Notes under the pieces: generated by a model
The model's input: the letters and a program-made list of their open reading frames with translations, nothing else
Database searches by the model: none
What the model was told of the DNA's origin: nothing
Shown: in pieces, positions 25,406-32,880 of the stretch
Position numbering within the stretch: position 1 is the stretch's first letter
Layout: the number at the start of each line of letters is the position of its first letter
Position numbers and translations under genes: made by a program
Assembly (NCBI RefSeq): GCF_000966285.1
Contig: NZ_KQ031391.1
Location: forward strand, 3,445,208 to 3,509,207
Direction: 5' to 3'
DNA length: 64,000 bases
DNA from: Pseudofrankia sp. DC12
Lineage (GTDB): Bacteria > Actinomycetota > Actinomycetes > Frankiales > Frankiaceae

Positions 25406-25828
25406 TCAGGAGGATGCGGAAGGTTCGTCATGGACCACGGCGGGGTCGTCCACGGTTCGGACGATGGCGGGTGGTCGCATGCCGTTCGTGGGGCCAGCCT
25501 TCGGTGTCCCGGAGGACGCGGTGCTGCCGGTCGCGAGGAAGAAGTTGACGAGCGCTGCGGCCGCGCCGACCAGGAATGCCAGGCCGAACCCGGCGAGCAC
25601 CCCGCTCTTGCCCATGGACGACGCCCGGTCCAGGCCCATCCGTTCGCCGAGTGCCCAGGCGATGCCGCCGAGCAGCACAGCCGCGACCGCGGCGATGATG
25701 GCATAGGCCGCCAGGCCGTTGACCAGGTCTTTCAGCGCGTTGATTCCTGGTGCCTTCGTCTCATCTGGCTTGACCTGAACCGACGCGAGCAGCACTGTCG
25801 CCCGCGCGGACGCGGCGTCGACGATCAT
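25406..25828 (-). CDS. Small two-helix membrane protein (VirB2/pilin-like position)
   Basis: A 140-residue protein with two hydrophobic segments (about 38-57 and 78-97) separated by a short polar loop, and a Pro/Thr/Asp-rich tail. Size, two-helix topology and location between a MinD-like gene and VirB6/VirB8-like genes resemble the VirB2/TrbC pilin slot of type IV systems, and similar small proteins accompany SCO6880-type genes. There is no obvious long signal peptide. ATG 25828 has GGGAAGGG just upstream, deciding the start over more upstream codons of the frame. 66 bases before the VirB8-like gene, so likely cotranscribed. Confidence 0.65.
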   Translation of the reverse strand: MIVDAASARATVLLASVQVKPDETKAPGINALKDLVNGLAAYAIIAAVAAVLLGGIAWALGERMGLDRASSMGKSGVLAGFGLAFLVGAAAALVNFFLATGSTASSGTPKAGPTNGMRPPAIVRTVDDPAVVHDEPSASS

Positions 25829-25889
25829 CGTAGTCCCTTCCCATGGGCACTTCGCCCTACTACGGCCCGGAGACCGCAGGTCTGGCGAA

Positions 25890-28007
25890 TCATACGACGG
25901 GTGTCCGGAGCGTTTCCGGAGTGCTCCCGCGAGTCGCGTCGGCTGCCGTTGCGTGTGTCTTGACCGTTTCTTCGGCGGCAAGCCGAAGCAGGGACTCCAC
26001 CACTGCCACACCGAGCCGCAGATACGACCGGCGAGTACTCGCGCGCAGCCTCGGGATGCGAATTGGCGCACGCTTGCTCGGGTCCAGCCGGCTTTCGTAC
26101 GGAATCCTCACGACGCTGTCGACTTGCCGCGCCAGCCGGCCGGCGGCCGCCCGGGTACGCGGTGACCAGCGGCCCCGCCGCGGTGAGACGACGGCGACGA
26201 TCACCGGCGGTCGGCGGCCGTCCTTGTCGACGGGCAGGAGCGGGGCGGCCGGATCACGCAGCGCGGCGGCGGTGCGGTCCAGGTCGGCCGGAGCGGCGAG
26301 GCTGACGACGACGATGAGGTCGGCGGCCCGCAGCGCGGTCGGCGACAGCGGTGCGGCGACGGGCGCGTCCACCAACACCAATGGGTAGGCGCGGGTCAGC
26401 TGGCCGAGTGCGGTTCGCAGCATCCCGGGTGTCACGGTGTCATCCGCCGGGACCACCGCCGCGCCGCCCCCGGGCGCCTGGCTCCGGCTCAACGGCACCA
26501 CCTCCAGCGCCGGTGTGCCATCACCGGAGGAGCGCAGCAGCGCACGCAGGCCGGCGGCCGCGCCGTCCCGCCGGCGGGCGACGTCGGCGACCGTGACGTC
26601 GCCGGCCAGTCCGACCCGCGGGCACAGCGGATCCCCGCGGGGTTCCTCAGGCTCCTCGTCTGGCCACACGGACGGGCACAGATCGAGGGCGAGCACCGAC
26701 TCGCCGCGGGCACCGGCCAGTACGAGCCCGAGGATGCCGACGAGGGTCGTCGTCCCCGAGTACGGGAACGCGGAGGTGATCCCGATCCGCCACGAGCCGG
26801 GCAGGTCGACCGCGGCCCGGTCGGGCAGCGACTCCCGCAGCGGGATCTCGTCCCAGTCCGCGAGGCCGTCCTCGTCGTCCCAGTCCCAGTCGTCGTCCGT
26901 GACCGCGGGCAGCGCGAACCGCCGGGCGACGGCGGAGCCGGGGACGGCCGGGAGCGTCGAGTGTCCGGGCTCCGCCACCGGGTGATCCGGCTCGGCCGAG
27001 GCCGCGGGCGGTGGAGTCCAGGCGCCGGGCTGGCTGGGTGCACCCGGTCCGGCAGGCCGGGACCGCCCGTCAGCCGGCGCCGGCTTGGCGAGCCGGGGGG
27101 GCTCTGTGAACCTCGGTGGTTCGGTCGGTCGGGCCGGTTCGGTCGGCGCGGTCGGGCGCGACCGGGCGGGCGGCGGGATGGTCCACGGCCCAGGAGCGGG
27201 CTGCGCCGAGGGCTCGGCCGTGCGGGTGGCCTGGCCGCGCGCCGCCGGTCTCGGCGGCTCGGGTGCCAGCGGCGGATGGGCCGGTGCCGCGGCACCCGGC
27301 GCCGCGCGGTCGCCGGGCCGGCTGGGCGGTGCCAGCACTGGCGGTGGCGTCGCCGGGGGCCGGGGTGGCATCCGGCGCCCGATCGGCGGCGTGGCGGGCT
27401 CGTCGTCCGGGTCGGCCGGATCGCCCGGCGCGGCGGCGTGTGGTGTTGCCGGCAGCCAGCCGGTCCGCGGCTGACGGGCTGGGGGCGGGCCGGGCGCCGG
27501 GCGCGACGAAGCGGGCCGGGCGGGCCCGGGCGGCTGGGCCGCCGGCGGCGACGCAGAGTGAGGCGACGGAGCGTAGGTGGACGGCGGGAGTGGCTGGGTG
27601 GGCCCCTCGATCCGGATCGACGGCTCGGGTGCGGCCGTCGTCTCCGCGCCGGCCGGCTCGGGCCCGTCCGCCGGCCGGTCGGTGCGGCGGGCTGGACGGT
27701 CGCTGACCGTGTCCGTTGGCCGGCCGGCGACGACGTGCGGCCGTGGGTCGCGGGCCGGTGGCAGCGGGACGGTCGGCCGGTCGTCCAGGTGAAACGCCTC
27801 GTCGCCCTCGGGGGCGGCGCCGTCGTCGGAGCGCCGGCGGTGGCGGCGCCGGCTGCGGCTGCCGCGTGAGTCGCCATCCCGGTCGAGGCGCGGGTCAGCG
27901 TCGTCCTCACCGGCCATGGGCCCGGTCGCGGAGATCTGCGCGCCGATGAGAGATACCGGTCGCGCGTCGCCCTCCTCGCCGTACGGTGTCGGTGGCACAT
28001 TGCTCAC
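25890..28007 (-). CDS. MinD/ParA-like protein with long Pro-rich N-terminus
   Basis: A 705-residue protein. Residues 1-430 are low complexity, rich in Pro, Ala, Arg and Thr, with an Asp/Glu/Trp-rich patch (DDDWDWDDEDGLADWDE) before the C-terminal domain. Residues about 440-690 look like a MinD/ParA-type fold: RIGITSAFPYSGTTTLVGI, SVLALDLCPS, LVLVDAPVA and ADLIVVVSLAAP. The deviant Walker A of this family (KGGxGKT) is replaced by FPYSGTTT, with both lysines missing, so ATP hydrolysis is questionable. Architecture recalls EspI of mycobacterial ESX loci (Pro-rich plus MinD-like), a resemblance only. GTG 28007 has AGGAGG ten bases upstream. First gene of the minus arm. Confidence 0.75.
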   Translation of the reverse strand: MSNVPPTPYGEEGDARPVSLIGAQISATGPMAGEDDADPRLDRDGDSRGSRSRRRHRRRSDDGAAPEGDEAFHLDDRPTVPLPPARDPRPHVVAGRPTDTVSDRPARRTDRPADGPEPAGAETTAAPEPSIRIEGPTQPLPPSTYAPSPHSASPPAAQPPGPARPASSRPAPGPPPARQPRTGWLPATPHAAAPGDPADPDDEPATPPIGRRMPPRPPATPPPVLAPPSRPGDRAAPGAAAPAHPPLAPEPPRPAARGQATRTAEPSAQPAPGPWTIPPPARSRPTAPTEPARPTEPPRFTEPPRLAKPAPADGRSRPAGPGAPSQPGAWTPPPAASAEPDHPVAEPGHSTLPAVPGSAVARRFALPAVTDDDWDWDDEDGLADWDEIPLRESLPDRAAVDLPGSWRIGITSAFPYSGTTTLVGILGLVLAGARGESVLALDLCPSVWPDEEPEEPRGDPLCPRVGLAGDVTVADVARRRDGAAAGLRALLRSSGDGTPALEVVPLSRSQAPGGGAAVVPADDTVTPGMLRTALGQLTRAYPLVLVDAPVAAPLSPTALRAADLIVVVSLAAPADLDRTAAALRDPAAPLLPVDKDGRRPPVIVAVVSPRRGRWSPRTRAAAGRLARQVDSVVRIPYESRLDPSKRAPIRIPRLRASTRRSYLRLGVAVVESLLRLAAEETVKTHATAADATRGSTPETLRTPVV

Positions 28008-28137
28008 GTGCCGTCGCCCTCCTGGCTGGTTCAGGCCGGTTGGCCCCAGTTGGGATTTCTTACCGTCACTTGCGGCGGGCCGCCACCAGATTCGGATAAC
28101 CCGGGACGTAGAAGTATGACAAGCTCCCACAGAGCCT

Positions 28138-28149
28138 AACCATGGTTAC
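28138..28149. promoter_or_regulatory. Palindrome TAACCATGGTTA in the divergent control region
   Basis: A 12-base perfect palindrome inside the 292-base gap (28008-28299) between the divergent MinD-like and helix-turn-helix genes. It is well placed as an operator for both arms of the secretion locus, possibly bound by the adjacent HTH protein. Nothing else in the gap could be assigned. Confidence 0.45.
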
Positions 28150-28299
28150 CTGGGGTGGTACACCGTCCGTCACCATCAATGGGCGTCGACCACGTCGTTG
28201 CCGCCCTGATGCAGGGGGTGCTGCCGGGCTCCTGAGGGGACGCGCGACCATGCAAGCGGAATCCGCGACCGCCTGACCCGCGCGAAAGGGGCAGCCGCT

Positions 28300-28584
28300 A
28301 TGCAGGAGGGTGTCCCGACGGCGCATGAGGGCGTATCGGCCGTCCCGTCTCCCCAGCGCCTGGAGCCCAAACGGCGGCTCGACCCGTCCGCTCGCCATGA
28401 GCCGCCTCAGCGCCAGGACGACGACGACGTTCTGACCGTGGACGAGCTGGTCGTCTGGCTGCGGCTGTCCGAGAGCACCGTGTTGCGGCTCCTGTCCGAG
28501 CGGGCCATTCCGGCTCGCAAGGTGGGGCATCAGTGGCGGGTCCGGCGCGGCCGGGTCCGGGACTGGTTGGACGGCCGCGAGTGA
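28300..28584 (+). CDS. Excisionase/MerR-type helix-turn-helix protein
   Basis: A 94-residue DNA-binding protein. The disordered first 40 residues are followed by LTVDELVVWLRLSESTVLRLLSERAIPARKVGHQWRVRRGRVRDWL (from about 45), the HTH_17/excisionase pattern in which a MerR-like helix-turn-helix precedes a beta-wing. Such proteins are either excision factors or local regulators; no integrase or attachment site is visible, so a regulator of this locus is the better guess. The stop overlaps the next start (GTGA). First gene of the plus arm, divergent from the MinD-like gene. Confidence 0.82.
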   Translation: MQEGVPTAHEGVSAVPSPQRLEPKRRLDPSARHEPPQRQDDDDVLTVDELVVWLRLSESTVLRLLSERAIPARKVGHQWRVRRGRVRDWLDGRE

Positions 28585-29330
28585 TCCCGGGCGCCGTCGA
28601 GGTCAGGCCGACGCTGCCGACGGGCCCGGCCCCCCGCGTTGCCTGGACCGGGCGCCTGGCCTGCCTGCGGAGGCGGGGACCCGCGCTGGCCCCGAAGATC
28701 GGGGTCACGGTTGTCACCGTGGCCCTGATGATGGCCGGATGCTCGTTGCCGGGTGGCTCGGGGCAGCGGGCGACACCCTCGGCCCGGCCGGCCACGACGG
28801 GGCCACCGCCCGGCGCGAGCCAGGCCCCCGGCCCCCCGCTCGCGACCGCTTCGGCCGCCCCGAACGCGACCACACCGCCGGCCGGCTCGGACCCGGCCGC
28901 CGTCGCCACCTACTGCTTCGCTCGCTGGCAGACCTTCGACGCGCGCACCGACGCGAGCCTCGGCGCCGGCGTCCAACGTGCCGCCGCCGACCAGTGCTTC
29001 ACTCCCGACTTCCTCGGCCAGCTGGCCAGCGGCACCGGAACCGGAGCGTCGACCCCCGACGCGGGCGCCGGGCCGGCCTGGGAGGACCTTCGCGCCCACG
29101 GCGCCCACTCGACCGTGACGGTGCTCGCCGCGACCCCGCTCGGCGACACCGCCGCGACCGGCCGGGTCGTGTACCTGCTCAATGCTCGCAGCGACTACGC
29201 GTCCGACAACGCCACGGCGACCCAAACCGTCTCCACTCCGACGGTGACGCTGCTGCGCGATACCGCCGGCCGCTGGCGGATCGCCGGCGCCGACCTGTCC
29301 GCCAGCGCGGGCGACGCGCCCGGGCGCTAG
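28581..29330 (+). CDS. Secreted lipoprotein of the type IV-like locus
   Basis: A 249-residue protein with a signal segment ending in the lipobox MMAGC (Cys at about 54), a Pro/Ala/Thr-rich linker to about 105 and a folded domain (YCFARWQTFDARTDASLGAG, DQCFTPDFLGQL, STVTVLAATPL, VTLLRDTAGRWRIAGADL) whose end resembles the strand pattern of VirB8/NTF2-like domains. It may pair with the VirB8-like protein at 24.5-25.3 kb. Start GTG 28581 overlaps the HTH stop by four bases; an internal start nearer the signal sequence is possible because the first 35 residues are not typical of a signal peptide. 15 bases precede the next gene. Confidence 0.68.
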   Translation: MIPGAVEVRPTLPTGPAPRVAWTGRLACLRRRGPALAPKIGVTVVTVALMMAGCSLPGGSGQRATPSARPATTGPPPGASQAPGPPLATASAAPNATTPPAGSDPAAVATYCFARWQTFDARTDASLGAGVQRAAADQCFTPDFLGQLASGTGTGASTPDAGAGPAWEDLRAHGAHSTVTVLAATPLGDTAATGRVVYLLNARSDYASDNATATQTVSTPTVTLLRDTAGRWRIAGADLSASAGDAPGR

Positions 29331-29345
29331 AGGAGGCGGACGTAG

Positions 29346-30341
29346 ATGGCACGGGGGCGGCTCGGCCGGCGTCGCTGGATGCTGTGGCTCGGCGGCGGCG
29401 GGCTGGTGGCGGTCGGCGGGATGATCCTCTTCATCTGCCTCGTCGTGCTGCTGATCGCCGGGCCGTTCCTGGGTAGCAGCGACAACAACGGGCCGCACAC
29501 GATCGTCAACTCGAAGGGCATCCCGGCCGAGTACCTGGATCTGATCGTCTCGGCGGCGAACGACGCGGGCTGCCCCGAGGTGACCCCGGCGCTTTTGGCC
29601 GCGCAGCTCTACCAGGAGTCCGGCTTCAACCCGCGGGCCTCGTCGCCGGTCGGGGCCATGGGCATCGCCCAGTTCATGCCGGCCACCTGGGCCGCCCATG
29701 GCGGCGGTGGCGACGTGTGGAACCCGGCCGACGCGATCCCGGCCGCGGCGCGGTACGACTGCGCGGTCGCGGCCTCGGTGGCGGCGGTGCCCGGCGCCGG
29801 CCAGGAGAAGATGCTCGCCGCCTACAACGCGGGCCCGGGGGCCGTACTGGCCTTCTCCGGCCTGCCCCCGTTCCCGGAGACCCGCAACTATGTCCGCACG
29901 ATCCTGGCGAAGGCGCGCGAGTACGGCGACGACCTCGTGGCGGGGGCGATCGTCTCGGCCGAGGCGGTCGGGCCGGTGGTCGCGTTCATGCGCTCGCAGG
30001 TGGGCAAAGCGTACGTCTGGGGTTCGGTCGGCCCGGACACCTGGGACTGTTCGTCGCTGGTCCAGGCGGCCTACCGGGCGATCGGCCTGCAGCTGCCACG
30101 GGTGACCACCGAACAGCTGGCCGCCGGGCCACAGGTCTCCGGCGCGGACATCCAGCCGGGGGACCTGCTGTTCATTCCGGGCAGCGACGGCACGGTTGCC
30201 GCGCCGGGGCACGTGGGTATGTACGTCGGCGACGGCCAGGTGATCGACGCGAAGGGCGCCCGCTGGGGCGTCGTCGTCTCGGACATCTCAGCCTGGACCA
30301 ACGTCGTCGCCGTAACCAGACCCCTAGCAGGCAAAGCCTAG
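29346..30341 (+). CDS. VirB1-like cell-wall hydrolase: SLT transglycosylase plus NlpC/P60
   Basis: Bifunctional peptidoglycan hydrolase of the kind that opens the wall for secretion machines. The 331-residue protein has an N-terminal membrane anchor (about 14-42), a lytic transglycosylase domain (about 60-190; catalytic Glu in AAQLYQESGFNPRASS, then GAMGIAQFMPATW and AAYNAGPGAV) and an NlpC/P60 endopeptidase domain (about 215-331; Cys in DTWDCSSLVQAAYR, His in APGHVGMYVG). Both catalytic sets look intact. AGGAGG at 29331-29336 precedes ATG 29346. The same two-domain design occurs in Gram-positive conjugation systems (for example TcpG/VirB1-type proteins). Last gene of the plus arm. Confidence 0.9.
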   Translation: MARGRLGRRRWMLWLGGGGLVAVGGMILFICLVVLLIAGPFLGSSDNNGPHTIVNSKGIPAEYLDLIVSAANDAGCPEVTPALLAAQLYQESGFNPRASSPVGAMGIAQFMPATWAAHGGGGDVWNPADAIPAAARYDCAVAASVAAVPGAGQEKMLAAYNAGPGAVLAFSGLPPFPETRNYVRTILAKAREYGDDLVAGAIVSAEAVGPVVAFMRSQVGKAYVWGSVGPDTWDCSSLVQAAYRAIGLQLPRVTTEQLAAGPQVSGADIQPGDLLFIPGSDGTVAAPGHVGMYVGDGQVIDAKGARWGVVVSDISAWTNVVAVTRPLAGKA

Positions 30342-30360
30342 AGCAGACGGACTGCTCGAG

Positions 30361-30430
30361 CCATGACGAGCCATGACGAGCCATGACGAGCCATGACGAG
30401 CCATGACGAGCCATGACGAGCCATGACGAG
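30361..30430. repeat. Seven exact 10-bp tandem repeats CCATGACGAG
   Basis: Seven identical units occupy 30361-30430, starting 19 bases after the stop of the transglycosylase/NlpC gene; an eighth, broken unit (CCGTC...) follows. A 10-base period places each unit on the same helical face. Non-coding and not a multiple of three. Confidence 0.95.
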
Positions 30431-30517
30431 CCGTCTCTTGCTCAAGCGAAGATCAGCCAAGGTACCGGCCCTGGAGCAGCGTCTACCTCGGTCGTCTCCA
30501 CCAACCCAGATTCACGT

Positions 30518-30590
30518 TAGGGAGGGCGCTCAGCGCCCGAGCTGGCGTAGCGGTCGGCGGGCGCTCCGCGCCCGTTCCGACCGCTACGCC
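30518..30590 (-). repeat. Two-hairpin dispersed element, copy A
   Basis: Hairpin one: arms 30544-30563 and 30569-30590, twenty pairs with a two-base bulge (30575-30576) and loop CTCCG. Hairpin two: GGGCGCT-C-AGCGCCC at 30524-30538. Read on the minus strand, hairpin one is followed by TCGGGCGCTGAGCGCCCTCCC, which recurs exactly at 38348-38368, also preceded by a hairpin with the same CGCTCCGCG core. Looks like a REP/BIME-style element; it overlaps the end of the small gene that follows by seven bases. Confidence 0.7.
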
Positions 30591-30742
30591 GTTGCGTCGC
30601 TGACGAAGCTGGAGAAACCGTCGGCCATGGAACCGAGCCAGCCGAACGCGGTGTGGACGAAGTTGGCCGCGTCACTGGGCGCGGTCACCACATAGAAGGT
30701 CACGAAGATCCAGAAACCCCATGGCCACAGAACCTTCTTCAC
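30584..30742 (-). CDS. 52-residue membrane protein
   Basis: GTG 30742, with GAGAGG seven bases upstream, starts a 52-residue product beginning KKVLWPWGFWIFVTFYVVTAP and ending GWLGSMADGFSSFVSDA. One membrane helix (about 4-20) and an amphipathic C-terminal segment. Small proteins with this layout (short helix, then a SAADAV/GxxSFV-like segment) are common in actinobacteria and sometimes sit near wall or secretion genes; I cannot name a function. Minus strand, convergent with the transglycosylase/NlpC gene. Confidence 0.6.
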   Translation of the reverse strand: MKKVLWPWGFWIFVTFYVVTAPSDAANFVHTAFGWLGSMADGFSSFVSDATA

Positions 30743-31183
30743 GCCCGACCTCTCAATGACCCGGCGACCGGCGAGCGGTCGGCTGACGACGAGGAGCCGG
30801 CGACGCCCCCCGGGCCGGACGGAGCGGACGGTCGGGGCCGCCACCGCGCCGCCCGGGGAAGGCCCCGGGCGGCGCGGTGGCGGCCATCCGCCGCCTCGAC
30901 CGGCCTTGCTGCATCACCAGCATCGAGTTTGTACTTACGGTGGGTGCATACCGCAAGCTGACTCGCCGCTTTGAGTGATCGCTCAAACGCATATGGTGTG
31001 AGTCGCGTCGGCGTGTCGCGCGCTGACCGGCCGCGGGGAATCGCGTCGCGGGCAACCCGTGGGCACACCCGGGCCAGCTGCCGACGGTAGCGATCTGAGG
31101 CCGTTCCGCGCTGTACTGAGGTCAGGCGCCTCGAGCCGGTTGACGTCGACTCCCTGCTCGAGGCGCTTCCCGCCCTCCGGAGC
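30743..31183. other. Intergenic region with hairpin and operator-like palindrome
   Basis: 441 bases without a supported gene. Contains the 23-pair hairpin at 30836-30885 and TTTGAGTGATCGCTCAAA at 30970-30987, an 18-base palindrome with one mismatch, of the type bound by TetR/GntR-like regulators. No regulator gene is adjacent. Several open frames here lack coding character. Confidence 0.5.
30836..30885 (-). terminator. 23-bp perfect hairpin, possible terminator of the FAD oxidase transcript
   Basis: Arms 30836-30858 and 30863-30885 are exact complements around a four-base loop (AAGG). It lies about 300 bases beyond the stop of the minus-strand FAD oxidase gene, far for a terminator, and upstream of the 52-residue gene on the same strand, so it may insulate the two. 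Confidence 0.55.
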
Positions 31184-32782
31184 TCAGATGGGGATGCTCT
31201 GAGCGAAGCGGAGGAGATTGCCCGGGTCGTAGTGGCGCTTCACGGCCGTCAGCCGCGGCAGGTTGGCGCCGTAGTAGGCCTGGGCCCAGTCGGCCAGCTC
31301 GGGGTCGATGTAGTTCTGGTACGCCTGGTTGGAGACGTAGGGCGCGGCGGCGGCTGCGATGTCGCGCGCCCAGTTGTGCGCCGCCTGGACGTTCTCGGCC
31401 CGCTCGCCCGCCGGGTAGCCGGCGAAGTACTGGACGCTGGCGATCGCGTTCCGGTGCACGAACGCGGTGTCCGCCGCCCCGGCCCGGCCGATCGCGCCAC
31501 CCCACGAGTCCAGGATGACCCCGCCGCTGGCGGTGGCCAGCGGGTCGCGCTGGCGCTCCTCGATCATCCGCGTGAGGACGTCGATGCCGGCCGGGGCGAT
31601 CGGCGCGACCAGGATCGCCGACGCCGCCTTCTGTCCCGGCCGGCGGGTGCCCGCGCTGATGCCCGTGGTGCTGCCACAGGTGCCGCCACTCGCCGAGCAG
31701 CCGCCTTCGATCCGCATCGCGGTCAGCTGGTCATGCTCGGCGATCGCGGTGCTGACGGGCGTGGCCGAGCGGAGCGCCGCGCGCAGGTCGGCCAGCGGGG
31801 CGGTAAGGCCGGCCCGGGGGCCGGCGAACACCCCGCTGACGCGCAGCGTCGGCGCCGAGCCGCCGGGTACCGAACCGGCGACGACCGTCGACCACAGCGT
31901 GTCCGGCATGGTGCCCAGCTTTCCGGTGATCCACTGCTGCCAGCCGGTGATGACGTCGGCCGCCGCGGACCACGGCCACCGCACCGAGAACAGCGTCAGC
32001 GGCCGGGTGGGGTGCGTCGCGAACCGGAACGCCGTGACGATCCCGACGTTGCCCCCGCCCCCGCCGCGCAGCGCCCAGAACAGGTCCGCGTCGTGGTTCT
32101 CGTCGACGCTGAGCCGCTCACCCGAGGCGAGCACGACGTCGGCGCCGGTCAGCTGGTCGCTGGTCAGGCCGTAGAGCCGGCCGAGCACGCCGATCCCACC
32201 GCCGAGCGTGAGCCCCGCGATGCCCACCGTCGGGCAGGAGCCTCCCGCGATGGCCCGGCCGGCGCCGGCGAGGTCCGTATAGACCTTGATCAGCCGGGCG
32301 CCGCCACCTATGGTCGCGATGCCGTTGGCGGCGACGTTCACCTGGTTCATCCGGGTGACGTCGATGACCAACCCATCGGACGTCGAGTAGCCGGCGTAGC
32401 TGTGGCCACCGCAGCGGGCGGCCAGCGGCACCCCGGTGGCCTGCGCGAACCGGACGGCCTCGGCCACGTCCGCGGGATCGGCCGCGTAGAGGATGCCCTG
32501 CGGGCGAACCGTGTCGAAGGCCGGGTCGAACAGCGCCCTGGCCCGGTCGTAGTCGGTATCCGTGGGGCGGACCAACTGGCCGGTCAGCCGCCGGGCGAAG
32601 GCGTCCCAGCTCTGGGCTGGGCCGAGCGCCGGCGTCCCACCGGCGGCCGTGGCCGAGCTGGAGGCGGCGGGGGCCGTCGGCTGGTGGGACCGGCCCGGCG
32701 AGCAACCGGCCGCGATGCCGCCGCCGAGCACGGCGAGCCCCGCCGCCCGTAACACTGCCCGACGGTCCGTCACGACGCCCAT
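31184..32782 (-). CDS. BBE-type FAD-linked oxidase, exported lipoprotein
   Basis: Flavoenzyme of the berberine bridge/oligosaccharide oxidase group (PCMH-type FAD domain plus BBE C-terminus). The 532-residue precursor has a twin-Arg-like start (TDRRAVLRAAG), a hydrophobic stretch and a lipobox GGIAAGC (Cys about 27), so it is probably exported folded and lipid-anchored. CGGHSYAGYS (His about 125) and GGSCPTVGIAGLTLGGG (Cys about 182) provide both attachment residues of a bicovalent FAD, and the C-terminus has NYIDPELADWAQAYYG ... YDPGNLLRFAQSI, typical of the family. It could oxidise a sugar, alcohol or secondary metabolite; no pathway context. Monocistronic. Confidence 0.88.
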   Translation of the reverse strand: MGVVTDRRAVLRAAGLAVLGGGIAAGCSPGRSHQPTAPAASSSATAAGGTPALGPAQSWDAFARRLTGQLVRPTDTDYDRARALFDPAFDTVRPQGILYAADPADVAEAVRFAQATGVPLAARCGGHSYAGYSTSDGLVIDVTRMNQVNVAANGIATIGGGARLIKVYTDLAGAGRAIAGGSCPTVGIAGLTLGGGIGVLGRLYGLTSDQLTGADVVLASGERLSVDENHDADLFWALRGGGGGNVGIVTAFRFATHPTRPLTLFSVRWPWSAAADVITGWQQWITGKLGTMPDTLWSTVVAGSVPGGSAPTLRVSGVFAGPRAGLTAPLADLRAALRSATPVSTAIAEHDQLTAMRIEGGCSASGGTCGSTTGISAGTRRPGQKAASAILVAPIAPAGIDVLTRMIEERQRDPLATASGGVILDSWGGAIGRAGAADTAFVHRNAIASVQYFAGYPAGERAENVQAAHNWARDIAAAAAPYVSNQAYQNYIDPELADWAQAYYGANLPRLTAVKRHYDPGNLLRFAQSIPI

Positions 32783-32880
32783 GTCCGGACCCTACGCGGG
32801 TGAAGCCCCAGGTCAGGGCCGCTCTGGGCGGCTGCCCGGCCGCCGGGCTGTCGGCCGGCGGACGCCCGGGCCGTGCGCAG

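Noticed and set aside
28300-28584. Excisionase of an integrated conjugative element
   Set aside because: No integrase, tRNA gene or direct att repeats seen around the 18-31 kb locus; a regulator is more likely.
30361-30430. CRISPR array
   Set aside because: The 10-bp units are contiguous without spacers and there are no cas genes.
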